DNA of 61,022 nucleotides. Source: JAYODW01 sp038116745 (GTDB lineage Bacteria > Pseudomonadota > Gammaproteobacteria > Ga0077536). This document shows positions 34,367-44,921 of this stretch, piece by piece. Numbering within the stretch: position 1 is the first letter of the stretch; each line of letters starts with the position of its first letter. A program made the position numbers and the translations under genes. The stretch covers positions 1 through 61,022 of the forward strand of contig JAYODW010000033.1 of assembly GCA_038116745.1 (NCBI GenBank), read 5' to 3'. The notes under the pieces were generated by a model. It did not search any database. It saw only the letters and a program-made list of their open reading frames with translations, and had not been told where the DNA came from.

Positions 34367-34449
34367 GACCGATCGTCCTCCGGGGTCCAGTCGCGATCAG
34401 TCGGTACCGCCGCCATACTCGGGTCATCGCCGCCGCATGGACGCGCTGG

Positions 34450-35238
34450 ATGATGCGCAGAACAAACCGACTGACCCCGCTGACACGCCTCACCCTGAAC
34501 CTCGCCGCCAGCGCCGGGCTCGCTCTGCCGCAGCGGGCGACTGCCATCAGCGGCCCGATAAATCTGTTCGGCGTGCCTTACTACAGCACCGGTACCGCTG
34601 AGATCCTGGCCCTGCTCCTGGCCTTGCCGATCTTCCTCGGTGCCCTGCTGTTCCAGCGCCGCTCGGGGTGGCGTCAACGGCTGCGGCGCGCAGGGCTCAG
34701 AACGCTGGTGTTGCTCGTGATCTGGGAGGTGGCGACCAACGCGGGCATCTACCAAACCAGTCAGCGCATGCAGCGCGTGTGTGCCGCGCATGGTGGTTTA
34801 CGGATTTATCAGCCAATACAGGCCCGGGGCTTTCTCGGCTCGGGGTCAATTGAGTACTGGCACCGGGCCGGTTTTGAGTTCGTTGAAAGTCAGGCCAGCG
34901 ACGGGGTCATACACTGGACGATGGTCGACGGGCGCGTGGATAAGCGACGCGTGCATACCCCGCAGGCCCTGTACCGACTGGACAGCCGCACCCTGAGCGT
35001 ACCCCGGCTCCCGGGCGCCACCCGGCACGCCTACGCCATCCGTGCCCTGGACGATGAGCGGATCCTGGGCGAGCTGAATTACTACACCCTGAGGCCCCGC
35101 GGCGTGGACCGCCTTCTGCCGCTGGAGCGCGGCGTGTGGACCTGCGGTTCCCGCACCAGCAACGCGGACGCAGCGCGCTTCGGCCCCAGTTATGACGCTA
35201 CGGATTTGATCCACGCCACCCTGCTCGCCCCGCCCTGA
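34450..35238 (+). CDS. Unknown membrane protein in the type I secretion operon
   Basis: About 262 residues from ATG 34450. Two hydrophobic segments are visible: about residues 30-60 (STGTAEILALLLALPIFLGALLF) and about 75-92 (TLVLLVIWEVATNAGIY). A soluble C-terminal domain of about 160 residues follows, containing IEYWHRAGFEFVE and TPQALYRLDSRT. I recognise no family. A longer frame starts at 34330, but its first residues cross the palindrome and lack a spaced ribosome-binding site. The gene lies 20 bases before the giant RTX gene, so it may assist that protein's secretion, act as an immunity-like factor against its lipase, or be unrelated. Confidence 0.7.
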   Translation: MMRRTNRLTPLTRLTLNLAASAGLALPQRATAISGPINLFGVPYYSTGTAEILALLLALPIFLGALLFQRRSGWRQRLRRAGLRTLVLLVIWEVATNAGIYQTSQRMQRVCAAHGGLRIYQPIQARGFLGSGSIEYWHRAGFEFVESQASDGVIHWTMVDGRVDKRRVHTPQALYRLDSRTLSVPRLPGATRHAYAIRALDDERILGELNYYTLRPRGVDRLLPLERGVWTCGSRTSNADAARFGPSYDATDLIHATLLAPP

Positions 35239-35258
35239 AGCCAACCTGGAGGTCACGG

Positions 35259-38200
35259 ATGACGCTCACGGATTATTTTGAATACGCCTGCTTTGCAGAT
35301 CTCGCCTATGTACGCTGGCGCGACGCTGCACGCATCGCCGCCAATCCGCTCGAGACAACGCCGGAAGCGCTGATCGAGGCCGCCGATGCCAACGAGCGGA
35401 TCCCCGGACGCATCGGCGTTCCATCGCTGGGCAGCAGCCTCTTCGGCACGACCAGCAACGGTGCCAACTGGCAGCTGGCCGCTTTTTTCCCCAACGACCC
35501 GGCGACCGGTTTCGCCGCATCCTTTTTCACAAACGCGCACGATGGCCGCAGGATCCTCGCCATCCGCGGCACTGAGGAGATTTACCGCGACCTGATCCAG
35601 GCGGATCTGCAGGAGATCGGTGGCCTCGGACTGGCGCTAAGCCAGTGCGTTTCCATGGTCAACACTATTCAGCGTCTGTGCGCCGATGCCGGGGCTACGA
35701 CAACGCGGCTCGAACTGCGCTTCGGCGCATTCGCGCCCGACGGGGTCGCGTCCGTGGCGACGGATTCAGGCTGCTACTGGCTCGAAGCCCACGACGATGC
35801 CCTCGGGCTCGGCCTGGTGGCCCCGGGCGAGCGCTTCAGCGTTACCGGTCATTCTCTGGGCGGTCATCTTGCCGCTCTGGCGCAGCGTCTGTTTCCGGAC
35901 CGGATAGAAACAGCGGTGACCTTCAACGCGCCGGGTTATGACGCGCGCCTCGGGCTCGAAGACAAGTTCGAGCTGAGCACCGTACTGGCGTCGCTGGATG
36001 CCGGACCAAGCCTCTCCACAGCGCTGGACCTCATCGTCAACCGCGGCCAGCAGCTCACCAACGCCTGTATCAACACCCTGTTCGCGCCCTACCTGGAGAG
36101 CCCGCCGGCAGCAGACTTCGCCAGTCTCGAAGCCGCGGGACGGTTGTTCAGCCTGGTCTCAGAGAGCCAGGGCGGCGGCGATGATGCGGCCCTGGTTTCG
36201 TCTGCACTGATCACCGGCGAACCCGCCAGCACGCGCCTCGAGGTGACCACCGAAGTGAACAGTCATTCGATGAGTCAGCTGGTGGATGCACTCGGGCTCC
36301 AGCGCTTGCTTGCCCGCCTCAATCCGGACCTCGACCTGGCCGGGGCCGCCGTACTGATCCGCGCCGCCTCCCCGGACCCGGGGCGCTCACAGGAAGTGCT
36401 CGCTGATGCTCTCGGGACGCTGCTGCTGGCTGACGGCGCTTCACCACTGGAGACGGCTGTGCCACCGCTCGCGATCTATCTCCTCGACCCGCCGGAACCG
36501 TTCGCCGCCCGGGCGGCCTATCACGAGCGCCTGGTCGCGATTTCAGCGGCGCTCGACACGCGGCCCGACCTGTATCTCGAAAGCCTTGTCGATCCTGCAA
36601 GCGGCCGCATCACGCTCAGCGTGGACGAGCTGGTCGGGCGTGCCCGCGGGGAGCTGGCCTACCGCTATGCCCTGCACGCGCTGAATCCGTTCGTGCTGCG
36701 CGGCGACGATACCGTGTATACGCTGGGCAATCGCACCGCTGAACTCGCGGTGGAGCATTTCAGTGCGGAATACCTCACTGACCGGGCCCGCTTTCTCGGT
36801 TTTCGAGTAGCAGCCGCCAGTCTGGACACACCGCTGCTCATCGACCCCGACGGGTATCACGCGCGCTACGTCGATACCGACAGCCATCTGGAACTGACAA
36901 CGCTCCAGGCGGTCGCGCTGGACCCGCGCCAGACGCACTACATTTTCGGCGGCGCGGCAGCAGACGAGCTGCACGGACACGACGGCGAGGATCATCTCTA
37001 CGGCGATGCTGGCGATGATGATCTGCTCGCACTGGACGGGACCGATCTGCTCGAGGGCGGCGCCGGCAGCGACCGGCTGCAGGGCGGTCACGGGCGCGAC
37101 CTGCTGCGTGGCGATGACGGTGACGACACGCTGTACGGCAATGGCCTCGACAATCTCGACGACCTGGCGCCTGATCGGCTTGAAGGCGGTCGCGGCGCGG
37201 ACCGGTACTTCGTCGGCGATGGCGATGTGGTGTTCGACATCGATGCGCAAGGCGCTGTCTATCTCGGCGCGGATAGCCTCTGCGCGAGTGGCAGCTACTA
37301 CCGGGTCGCGACCGCGGTTTACCGACACGCTGAGCAGGACATCACGATCTATCTGCAGGGCACAGATGCCATAGTGGTCGCGTTCGGTCTCCCGCAAACG
37401 CCACGGGTGCGCCTCGCAAACGTCGTCGACCCGACCGCGGGCTTCCTGCCCGGAACTCTCGGGATCACGCTGTTCGACGAGCCTCCGACAACCACCCCCG
37501 ACGGCACGAACCTCAATGGCACCGCCACTGCCGATCGCCTGGCAGGGACAGCAGGCGACGATGTCATCTCGGGCCTGGACGGCAATGATGAGCTCTTCGG
37601 CGGCAGCGCCTTCGGTCCGTGGGGCGCAGATCGCCTGCTGGGCGGCGACGGTGACGACTACCTGGACAGTCGCAGTCCGCTCGATATCGGCTCTGTCGCG
37701 CAGACCACCGGCGAGCAGGGTGATTATTTCGATGGTGGCCCGGGCAACGATGTTCTGGTCGGCGACGCGGGCGCCGACCAGCAGTACGGCGATAGCGGTC
37801 AGGATTTTCTCGCCGGCCGCGGCGGAGCCGACGTCCTGCTCGGCGGCCGCGGCGACGACGTCCTGGCCGGTGGCGGTGGTGACGACCTTCTGGTCGGCGG
37901 CAGCGGCAACGACGTCCTCTTCGGGGCGCTTGACGCCTGGGCTACGGTCGCCGGCAACTGGTCGGTGGCACCGCTGGTTAACGATGACGGCGTGAGCGTG
38001 GATGTGTGGTTCACCGGCATTCTCCTCGGTACCAACCCGCCGCCGGACGACGCCGACACCCTGTACGGCGAAACCGGCGCCGATCTGCTGAACGGCGGCA
38101 ACGGCAACGATCTGCTCGACGGCGGCGACGACGATGATGTGCTGCTCGGCTGGCGCGGAGACGATCGCCTGCTGGGCGGGAGCGGGGCCGATGTGCTCTA

Positions 38201-41200
38201 CGGCGATTGCGCAGGACTCGCCACGCCCGCCGAGGGCGGTGCCGACGACCTTCACGGCGGTGACGGCGATGACCGCCTGTTCGGCGAGGCAGGCAACGAT
38301 CGGCTCGCCGGCGGCGCCGGCGGCGATCAGCTGCAAGGTGGTAGTGGTTCGGACCGGCTCGATGGTGGAGCGGGCGACGATCGGCTCGATGGCGGCTCGG
38401 GCGACGACCACCTGCTCGGCGGCGCGGGCGCGGACATTCTCCATGGTGGCGCGGACACCGATTTACTCGAAGGCGGACCGGGCGACGACCTGCTGTTCGG
38501 CGACCTCGGCCACGATGTCTACCGCTATCGACCTGGCGATGGCCACGACAGCATCACGGACTCAGGTGGCTATGACATCGTCATTATCGAGGGCGTTGAC
38601 GACCTCAGCAGCGTGACGCGCGTACAGGACACGGACGGTCTGTGCTTGCAGTTTGACGCGGACAACAGTCTGACCCTGCAGGCCTGGGGCAATGGCGGCG
38701 TCGATCAGATCCTCTGCGGCTCCCTGATATTGCTCGCGGCAGGCACGGTGGAGGACCACCACTTCCTGAACGCCTTCGAAGTTCCCCAGGCGCTGCTGTT
38801 CGATCCGGCGCAGGGTACGAACCTGCTGCGCGCAGATGGCAGTAATCGGCCACTGCTGGTCGACGCCGCACTCGGCGACGCCGCATTCTCGGCCCTGGTG
38901 GACAGTGAGGGCACCTGGCACGGGACAGCCGGCAGCGTCGAGCTCGTCATTCCCGACTGGCGGTCGAATCTACTGAGTGCGGTGTTCTTCAGTGATGGCG
39001 CGGTTCTGGACCGGATGGACATCGCCGCCGCCACCGCTTACGCCCCCCGCCTGCTGAACCCTCTGCCTGACCAGCGCGCAACCGCCGGCTTCGCGCTCGG
39101 CTTCCAACTGCCGGCAGGTGCTTTCTTTGACCCCGACGGCACTGTGCTCGGCTACAGCGCAAGCCTCGAGAATGGCGCGGCACTGCCGGACTGGCTCAGC
39201 TTCGATCCCTCCACGCGAGCTTTCAGCGGCATTCCGGGCAGCGCGGATGCAGGCAGCTATACGCTGCGCGTGACCGCCGAGGATCCAGAAGGGCACGCGC
39301 TCAGCGACTCGTTCACGCTGCGCGTGACGGCGCTGCGTTTCGATCACGCCAGCGCTTTCGATCCCGGCAGTCTCAACGGTAGCCAGGGCTTCTGGCTTAC
39401 CCACAACCCGGACGCCGCAGGCCAGAGCTACAGCGCAGGCACGCTGCGCAGCGTGCGCGATGCCTGCGGAGTCGGCGACATCAACGGCGACGGTCGCGAT
39501 GACCTGCTGGTCAGCGAAACCTGGGCTAACGGGTCCCGCCGCACCAACCGACATTTCGTCGTGTTCGGGCAGGATCGCGCATCGACCACCCTGCTCGATC
39601 CTGCCGCCCGGGTCGCGGCGGGACAGGGCTTGGAGATAGAGGCGCCCGGGGGCAACTTCGCGGTCACAGCGGCCGATCTCGATGGCGACGGCTATCAGGA
39701 CCTTGTGTTTTCACCCTACGGATACAGCGCAGCCGACCATTACGTGCTCTACGGTGACGCTACGCTGGGCGGCGTCATCGATATTGCCGCCCTGCCTGCC
39801 GGGCAGGGTGCGCAGATCAACGGCCCGGGGATCAGCGCCACTGGGGACTACAACGGCGACGGCTTCACTGACCTGCTGCTGTGGCGCACCGTCCTGCTTG
39901 GTGGTCCGGAACGCCCTGAGGGCGCCATCAATACGCAGACGCTCACGCCCGCGCAGGGCTTCAGCTTCAGCGCCACAGCAGGCCTCGCGGGTCGTCCGCT
40001 CGACGCGCTCGATCCCATCGGTGATTTCAACGGCGACGGCACGCCGGATTTTCTTGCCGTTGACTACAGCGGCGCTCGCTTTCATGTGGTGCTCGGCCCG
40101 CCAGGAACCGTAAGCGCCAGCTTCGACCTCGATTACACCCACCGGATCCGGCTCGACGGCAACCTGCGGCGCCTCGGACAGACGCAGGTCGGTGATTTCA
40201 ACCACGATGGCCTGAGCGACATCATCCTCATCGGCGGGAACGGCCCGGGTGCATACAACGACCTGCGCATCGTCTTCGGTAATGCCGACCCGGACGTCGT
40301 GGCAATCGATACCGACACGCTGGACGGACGGGATGGCTGTGCCCTGACAGGTTTCTGGTCAGTCGACGGGATCGGCGGCGGTGATCACGGTAATCATGTC
40401 GTCACCGTCGGTGATATCAACGGCGACGGCATTGACGACATCGGGCTCAGCGAAAGCGCCTATCTGACTGTGCCGGGGAATGGATACATTCCCTGTATCA
40501 CCGGGCGCGAGGGCGATTTTCCAGCCGCCATCCGCTTGGCCGAACTCGATGCAGCCGACGGCTTTTACGCAATGGTCCCGGATCTCGCGGTGCGTAACCA
40601 GCGCACCGCCCGGGCGCTTGCCGCCGGTGACTTCGACGGCGACGGAACCAACGACCTGCTGGTGCACTACGCGGGCGACGGCTCTGCTTACCTCGCTCTC
40701 GGCACGTCCGACCTGGCGCGGACCGTGCTGGTCGGCACACCGGCCGATGACATCATCGACGCGCTTGGCCCGGGGACATTGGTGCAGGCTTTCGACGGTA
40801 ACGACCGCATCACGGTCCGCTCCGCGTTCGGCAGCGTCGTGCGCACCGGCGGTGGGAATAATGACATCCACCTGCTCGGAGAAGTTCTGGTCGGTGACAT
40901 CCCGCTCGGTCGCTCCACCATCGAGCACGCAAGAGAGAACCCGATCATCATCATCGGCGGCGCCGGTGCCGATCGGATCGTCGTCGAATCGCGGCCGCTG
41001 GTGCTGCACTTCTCTGATCCCAGCGGCCCGGTGGGCAACTCGCTGGCTTTCGGCGACGGCTATGACCCGGCTGCGCTGCACCTCGACACCGGATCGCTGC
41101 TGCTGCGTTTCGGCCCGGACCAGGCGGAGGTCCATCTCGAAGATTTCGATCCCCTGGATGTCCTCGGCGGGCCGCGCAGTATCGAATCGGTCGCTTTCGC

Positions 41201-43241
41201 CGATGGCACCAGCCTGACTTACGAGGAACTGGTCGCACAGGGTTTCGATATCGATGGCAGCGCGAATGGGGACAGCCTGTCAGGTACCAACCTGGTTGAT
41301 CGGATCTCAGGTCTTGCGGGCAACGATGTGCTCACCGGCCATACGGGTAACGACCGGCTCGACGGGGGGGCGGGTGACGACGTCTACTGCTTTGCGCCGG
41401 GCGATGGTCATGACCGTCTGCGGGACAGCGCAGGTATCGACACTATCCGCTGGGACGCGGGAATAACGCTTGCCGATCTGACCGTGTCCCGCGTCGCGGA
41501 CGACCTGATCGTGACGCTCAGCAGCGCAGACAGCCTCACCCTCGAGGACTGGTTTACCGAGAGCGACGGCACTATCGAATGGCTCGAGTTCGCGGATGGC
41601 AGCCGGATCGCCAGTGCAACCCTGGTCAACCGCCCCCCGGCCGCCCTGCCACTGCCCGATCAGATCCTGCTCGAAGACCAGCCGTGGGCCCTGGCAGCGG
41701 GCGCCAGTGCGTTCTCCGATCCGGACGCGAATGACTATCTGACATTTCGCGCGACCTGGCTCCACGACGCGAGCGCAGCGCCGGGCCTGCCGCTCTGGCT
41801 CACCTTTGACGCGGAAAGCGGCACCTTCAGCGGCACACCCGGCAACGAGGATGTGGGCGCCTACCGGCTGTCGGTGACCGCTACAGATCGCGCCGGCGCC
41901 AGTGCAACAAGCGCTGTCAGCCTGGAGGTCGTGAACGTGAACGATCCCCCGGTGCTTATGATTCCACCATCACCCCAGACAGCAGTCGAAGCACAGCCGT
42001 TCCTGTTCACGCTCGATCCCCTGACTTTCCATGACGAAGACCTGGGTGATGTGCTCAGTTTGACTGCCGGGCTCAGTGATGCGGCCCCGTTGCCCGCCTG
42101 GCTGCGCTTTGACCCGGCGACCGGCAGCCTGAGCGGCACGCCGCAGGCAGCCGACCTCGGTGTCAAAACGATCGTGATCACCGCGACCGACCTCACCGGC
42201 GACAGTGCCGATGCAGTCTTCACCCTGGATACCATCGCGGCTTTTCACACCTTCACTGGCACGCCCGCGGACGATGTCATCACCGGGACCATTGCCGTTG
42301 ATTTCATCAACGGCGGTGCCGGTGATGATGTCATCACGGGGCTTGCCGGGGACGACCGCATCGAGGCAGGGGACGGGAACGACACCGTGGATGCCGGCAG
42401 CGGCAATAACAGGGTTTTCGGCGAGGACGGCGATGATTACCTCCTTGCCGGGGACGGCCACGATGACCTCGACGGCGGCGACGGCGACGACCTTATCGTT
42501 GGTGGCGGCGGAGATGACTGGCTGCGCGGCGGCGATGGCCGCGATCACCTTTACGGGGGTGCCGGAAACGATGTCGTCGAGGGCGGCGCGGATGACGACG
42601 CTCTGTTCGGTCTGAATGGCGATGACCGTCTCAGCGGCGACGGCGGTGACGACTGGATCGTCGCCGGTGAGGGCAATAACCGGGCAGACGGCGGCAGTGG
42701 CGACGACCGGCTGTACGGCGGCTCAGGCCACGACACGCTGTACGGAGATGCAGGCGACGACCTGCTGCTGGCGGGCTCCGGCGACGACACCCTCGACGGC
42801 GGCAGCGGTGACGATTACCTCGATGGCGGACCTGGTGAAGACCTCCTGCTCGGAGGCAGCGGCAACGACCGCTATCGCTTCCAGCGTGGAGACGGCTGCG
42901 ATGTCCTGATCGAGCGCAGCGGCGGCGACGACTCTGTGACCATTGCTGACAGCACCATCGAGCATGCAGACCTGTGGTTTACGCGCCGGGGTGATGACCT
43001 CGTCATCGACCTGATCGACAGCGCAGACCGCCTGACGATCCGTGACTGGTACGCTACACCCTCGGCACGCGTCGAGTCGTTGGTACTCAGCGATGGGTAC
43101 AGCATCGACGCCTTCGGTATGGAGCAGCTGGTGCAGGCTATGGCGGCGTTCACGCCGGCCAGTGGCGCTGATACGCCCCTCACTTTCGTGGCGCAGGCCG
43201 TAATGGAACCCGTGCTCGCTGCAAACTGGCAGGTGGGCTGA
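35259..43241 (+). CDS. Giant RTX protein with N-terminal lipase-like domain
   Basis: 2660 residues, no Sec signal. Residues ~1-400 are a class 3 lipase-like domain with nucleophile Ser199 in GHSLGG. RTX nonapeptides (GGxGxDxLx) occur at ~564-650, ~755-900, ~925-1100, ~2010-2040 and ~2335-2545. Three haemolysin-related modules (GDGHDxxxDxxGxDxI, then a LTLEDW-like end) follow RTX blocks. Residues ~1262-1360 and ~2125-2330 hold cadherin/He_PIG-like domains (LSFDPSTRAFSGIPG). Residues ~1395-1815 have seven FG-GAP/VCBS Ca loops (DxNGDGxxD). The start ATG has TGGAGG 8 bases upstream. It is expected to leave the cell through the upstream HlyB/HlyD pair and fold with external Ca. Lipase activity is inferred from the motif. 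Confidence 0.92.
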   Translation: MTLTDYFEYACFADLAYVRWRDAARIAANPLETTPEALIEAADANERIPGRIGVPSLGSSLFGTTSNGANWQLAAFFPNDPATGFAASFFTNAHDGRRILAIRGTEEIYRDLIQADLQEIGGLGLALSQCVSMVNTIQRLCADAGATTTRLELRFGAFAPDGVASVATDSGCYWLEAHDDALGLGLVAPGERFSVTGHSLGGHLAALAQRLFPDRIETAVTFNAPGYDARLGLEDKFELSTVLASLDAGPSLSTALDLIVNRGQQLTNACINTLFAPYLESPPAADFASLEAAGRLFSLVSESQGGGDDAALVSSALITGEPASTRLEVTTEVNSHSMSQLVDALGLQRLLARLNPDLDLAGAAVLIRAASPDPGRSQEVLADALGTLLLADGASPLETAVPPLAIYLLDPPEPFAARAAYHERLVAISAALDTRPDLYLESLVDPASGRITLSVDELVGRARGELAYRYALHALNPFVLRGDDTVYTLGNRTAELAVEHFSAEYLTDRARFLGFRVAAASLDTPLLIDPDGYHARYVDTDSHLELTTLQAVALDPRQTHYIFGGAAADELHGHDGEDHLYGDAGDDDLLALDGTDLLEGGAGSDRLQGGHGRDLLRGDDGDDTLYGNGLDNLDDLAPDRLEGGRGADRYFVGDGDVVFDIDAQGAVYLGADSLCASGSYYRVATAVYRHAEQDITIYLQGTDAIVVAFGLPQTPRVRLANVVDPTAGFLPGTLGITLFDEPPTTTPDGTNLNGTATADRLAGTAGDDVISGLDGNDELFGGSAFGPWGADRLLGGDGDDYLDSRSPLDIGSVAQTTGEQGDYFDGGPGNDVLVGDAGADQQYGDSGQDFLAGRGGADVLLGGRGDDVLAGGGGDDLLVGGSGNDVLFGALDAWATVAGNWSVAPLVNDDGVSVDVWFTGILLGTNPPPDDADTLYGETGADLLNGGNGNDLLDGGDDDDVLLGWRGDDRLLGGSGADVLYGDCAGLATPAEGGADDLHGGDGDDRLFGEAGNDRLAGGAGGDQLQGGSGSDRLDGGAGDDRLDGGSGDDHLLGGAGADILHGGADTDLLEGGPGDDLLFGDLGHDVYRYRPGDGHDSITDSGGYDIVIIEGVDDLSSVTRVQDTDGLCLQFDADNSLTLQAWGNGGVDQILCGSLILLAAGTVEDHHFLNAFEVPQALLFDPAQGTNLLRADGSNRPLLVDAALGDAAFSALVDSEGTWHGTAGSVELVIPDWRSNLLSAVFFSDGAVLDRMDIAAATAYAPRLLNPLPDQRATAGFALGFQLPAGAFFDPDGTVLGYSASLENGAALPDWLSFDPSTRAFSGIPGSADAGSYTLRVTAEDPEGHALSDSFTLRVTALRFDHASAFDPGSLNGSQGFWLTHNPDAAGQSYSAGTLRSVRDACGVGDINGDGRDDLLVSETWANGSRRTNRHFVVFGQDRASTTLLDPAARVAAGQGLEIEAPGGNFAVTAADLDGDGYQDLVFSPYGYSAADHYVLYGDATLGGVIDIAALPAGQGAQINGPGISATGDYNGDGFTDLLLWRTVLLGGPERPEGAINTQTLTPAQGFSFSATAGLAGRPLDALDPIGDFNGDGTPDFLAVDYSGARFHVVLGPPGTVSASFDLDYTHRIRLDGNLRRLGQTQVGDFNHDGLSDIILIGGNGPGAYNDLRIVFGNADPDVVAIDTDTLDGRDGCALTGFWSVDGIGGGDHGNHVVTVGDINGDGIDDIGLSESAYLTVPGNGYIPCITGREGDFPAAIRLAELDAADGFYAMVPDLAVRNQRTARALAAGDFDGDGTNDLLVHYAGDGSAYLALGTSDLARTVLVGTPADDIIDALGPGTLVQAFDGNDRITVRSAFGSVVRTGGGNNDIHLLGEVLVGDIPLGRSTIEHARENPIIIIGGAGADRIVVESRPLVLHFSDPSGPVGNSLAFGDGYDPAALHLDTGSLLLRFGPDQAEVHLEDFDPLDVLGGPRSIESVAFADGTSLTYEELVAQGFDIDGSANGDSLSGTNLVDRISGLAGNDVLTGHTGNDRLDGGAGDDVYCFAPGDGHDRLRDSAGIDTIRWDAGITLADLTVSRVADDLIVTLSSADSLTLEDWFTESDGTIEWLEFADGSRIASATLVNRPPAALPLPDQILLEDQPWALAAGASAFSDPDANDYLTFRATWLHDASAAPGLPLWLTFDAESGTFSGTPGNEDVGAYRLSVTATDRAGASATSAVSLEVVNVNDPPVLMIPPSPQTAVEAQPFLFTLDPLTFHDEDLGDVLSLTAGLSDAAPLPAWLRFDPATGSLSGTPQAADLGVKTIVITATDLTGDSADAVFTLDTIAAFHTFTGTPADDVITGTIAVDFINGGAGDDVITGLAGDDRIEAGDGNDTVDAGSGNNRVFGEDGDDYLLAGDGHDDLDGGDGDDLIVGGGGDDWLRGGDGRDHLYGGAGNDVVEGGADDDALFGLNGDDRLSGDGGDDWIVAGEGNNRADGGSGDDRLYGGSGHDTLYGDAGDDLLLAGSGDDTLDGGSGDDYLDGGPGEDLLLGGSGNDRYRFQRGDGCDVLIERSGGDDSVTIADSTIEHADLWFTRRGDDLVIDLIDSADRLTIRDWYATPSARVESLVLSDGYSIDAFGMEQLVQAMAAFTPASGADTPLTFVAQAVMEPVLAANWQVG

Positions 43242-43448
43242 ACGCTCTGCTGCAGGACCCGTCTGGCACCGTCCGGCTGAAGCATCCGCTCGGAGCACGC
43301 CCCGCGATCCACGGCACCAGCCTGTGGCAGACTGCCGCGCGGGCGGCGCGCGTGAGGCGCGTCCCACGAGCGGGCGACGCGACCAGTCCGACACCCCCAC
43401 TCGCGTCCCGCTTCACCGCCGTGACCCATGCCCACGCAGGACAAACCC

Positions 43449-44294
43449 ATGATCTCTCGCAGCGAAACCTTTATTGAGGCCGGCGTACACCGGGTCAGGA
43501 TCTATGACCACGGCAGCGGCGAGCCGCTGGTGCTGGTCCACGGTCTGACCGGTTTCATCGAAGACTGGGCCGCCAATCTCGACGCACTGGCCAGACGTTA
43601 TCGGGTCATCGCGCTCGATCTGCCCGGCTCCGGCCGCTCGTCCATGCCGCCGGACGGGGACTACTCACAGGACGGCATCACCGCCTCCCTGCTCAAGGTG
43701 CTCGACACGCTGAACATCGAACGGGCACACCTTGCGGGGTATTCGTCAGGCGGTCGCCAGGCGCTGCACCTGGCCGCACTGGCACCTGAACGGGTGCGCT
43801 CGGTGATGGCACTCGCACCCGCCGGATTCGACTACGAGACGATCATTAACTTCCGTCTGGCCAGCGTACCGCTGCTGGGCGAACTCCTGACCCGGCCAAA
43901 CATGGCTGGCACCCGCATGCTCATGCGCACTGCAGTCCACAATCCGGCGGTCCTGGCGCAGGACTATCTTGACTGGAAACTGGCGCTGGCGCGGGCGCCG
44001 GGCGCGCAGGCGGTCTTTCTCAAAACGCTGCGCGGCATGGTCGGCTGGCGCGGATTTCACCCCGAGACCGTCGCCGTTGCGCGAAGCTGGCTGCCGCAGA
44101 TCACCGTTCCTGTACTGGTTGTCTGGGGACGACAGGACAAGTTTGTCGCGGCATCTCATGCGGAGATCCTGCGTGCAGGCCTCGCCGATGTCGAAGTGCG
44201 CTACTACGAGGACTGCGGACATCTGCCGATGCTCGAACACTCCGCGCGCTTCAACACCGATGCGCTGACCTTTCTTGCCACGCGGGCAGCCTGA
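43449..44294 (+). CDS. Alpha/beta hydrolase
   Basis: 281 residues. Oxyanion segment VHGLTGFIEDW, nucleophile Ser99 in GYSSGG, Asp region LVVWGRQDKFV and catalytic His in CGHLPMLEH are all present. It is probably a cytoplasmic esterase, lipase or C-C bond hydrolase. ATG at 43449 has CAGGA 7 bases upstream; ATG 43428 in the same frame would add seven residues. It follows the giant RTX gene by about 200 bases of GC-rich DNA, in which I see no clear terminator. Confidence 0.88.
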   Translation: MISRSETFIEAGVHRVRIYDHGSGEPLVLVHGLTGFIEDWAANLDALARRYRVIALDLPGSGRSSMPPDGDYSQDGITASLLKVLDTLNIERAHLAGYSSGGRQALHLAALAPERVRSVMALAPAGFDYETIINFRLASVPLLGELLTRPNMAGTRMLMRTAVHNPAVLAQDYLDWKLALARAPGAQAVFLKTLRGMVGWRGFHPETVAVARSWLPQITVPVLVVWGRQDKFVAASHAEILRAGLADVEVRYYEDCGHLPMLEHSARFNTDALTFLATRAA

Positions 44295-44372
44295 GAACCG
44301 CTCGAGGGTCACAAGTTCATCGGAGGTACTCGGAATGGGCGCCCGCGCGCCGGGCACTGACAGTCAAAGTCA

Positions 44373-44765
44373 TCACCGGCCGGCAGGCCGGCTCGCGGCC
44401 AGATCAGGCTGAAGCGGTCTGGCGAAGCTGAGCTCGTTGCCGTCGGGATCGCGCAGATGGAAATAGCGCTCCCCCCAGCGCGCGTCGGACGGCGCCATCT
44501 CGGGCGTATAGCCCGCCTCGAGAGCGCGCTGGTACATCGCATCGACATCATTAACGTAAAAAATGACGCGGCCCCACAGGCTCTCTACGGGCTCTCCCCG
44601 CGCGACATTCAGGTATCCCGTTCCGGCTTTGAAACTGCTGAATGCCGCTGACTCACCCCCGTAGAGCAGCTCAAACCTGAGCGCGCTGTAGAAAGCGACG
44701 CTCTGCGTCATATCCGCAGTAAACAGGGTCACGGCGCTGATCATCTCGACGACGGGCTGGGTCAC
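44373..44765 (-). CDS. VOC (glyoxalase/bleomycin-resistance fold) protein
   Basis: 130 residues with the vicinal oxygen chelate pattern: AVTLFTADMTQSVAFYSA, then strand IFYVNDVDAMYQRALEAG and the closing YFHLRDPDGNELSFARPL. The fold serves dioxygenases, isomerases, lyases and drug-binding proteins, and no specific reaction can be assigned. It diverges from the alpha/beta hydrolase at 44922 across 156 bases, so shared regulation is possible. Confidence 0.87.
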   Translation of the reverse strand: MTQPVVEMISAVTLFTADMTQSVAFYSALRFELLYGGESAAFSSFKAGTGYLNVARGEPVESLWGRVIFYVNDVDAMYQRALEAGYTPEMAPSDARWGERYFHLRDPDGNELSFARPLQPDLAASRPAGR

Positions 44766-44921
44766 AACATGTCTCCTCCTGATATTTCGCAGCCAGCTTG
44801 CGGGCGCCGGAGGAACAGCGCAAATTCAGCCGGCGAGCGGTTTATTTGCCTCCCCAAACGGGCGAATATGGCACCCTCTCGGCGCGCGACGGAGCGCGCT
44901 CTTTTCTTGAGGAGATATGTC

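Noticed and set aside
36543..38444. 633-residue antisense open frame in the giant RTX gene
   Set aside because: It is the mirror of GC-rich Asp/Gly repeats; composition is Val/Ala/Ile-rich without any domain.
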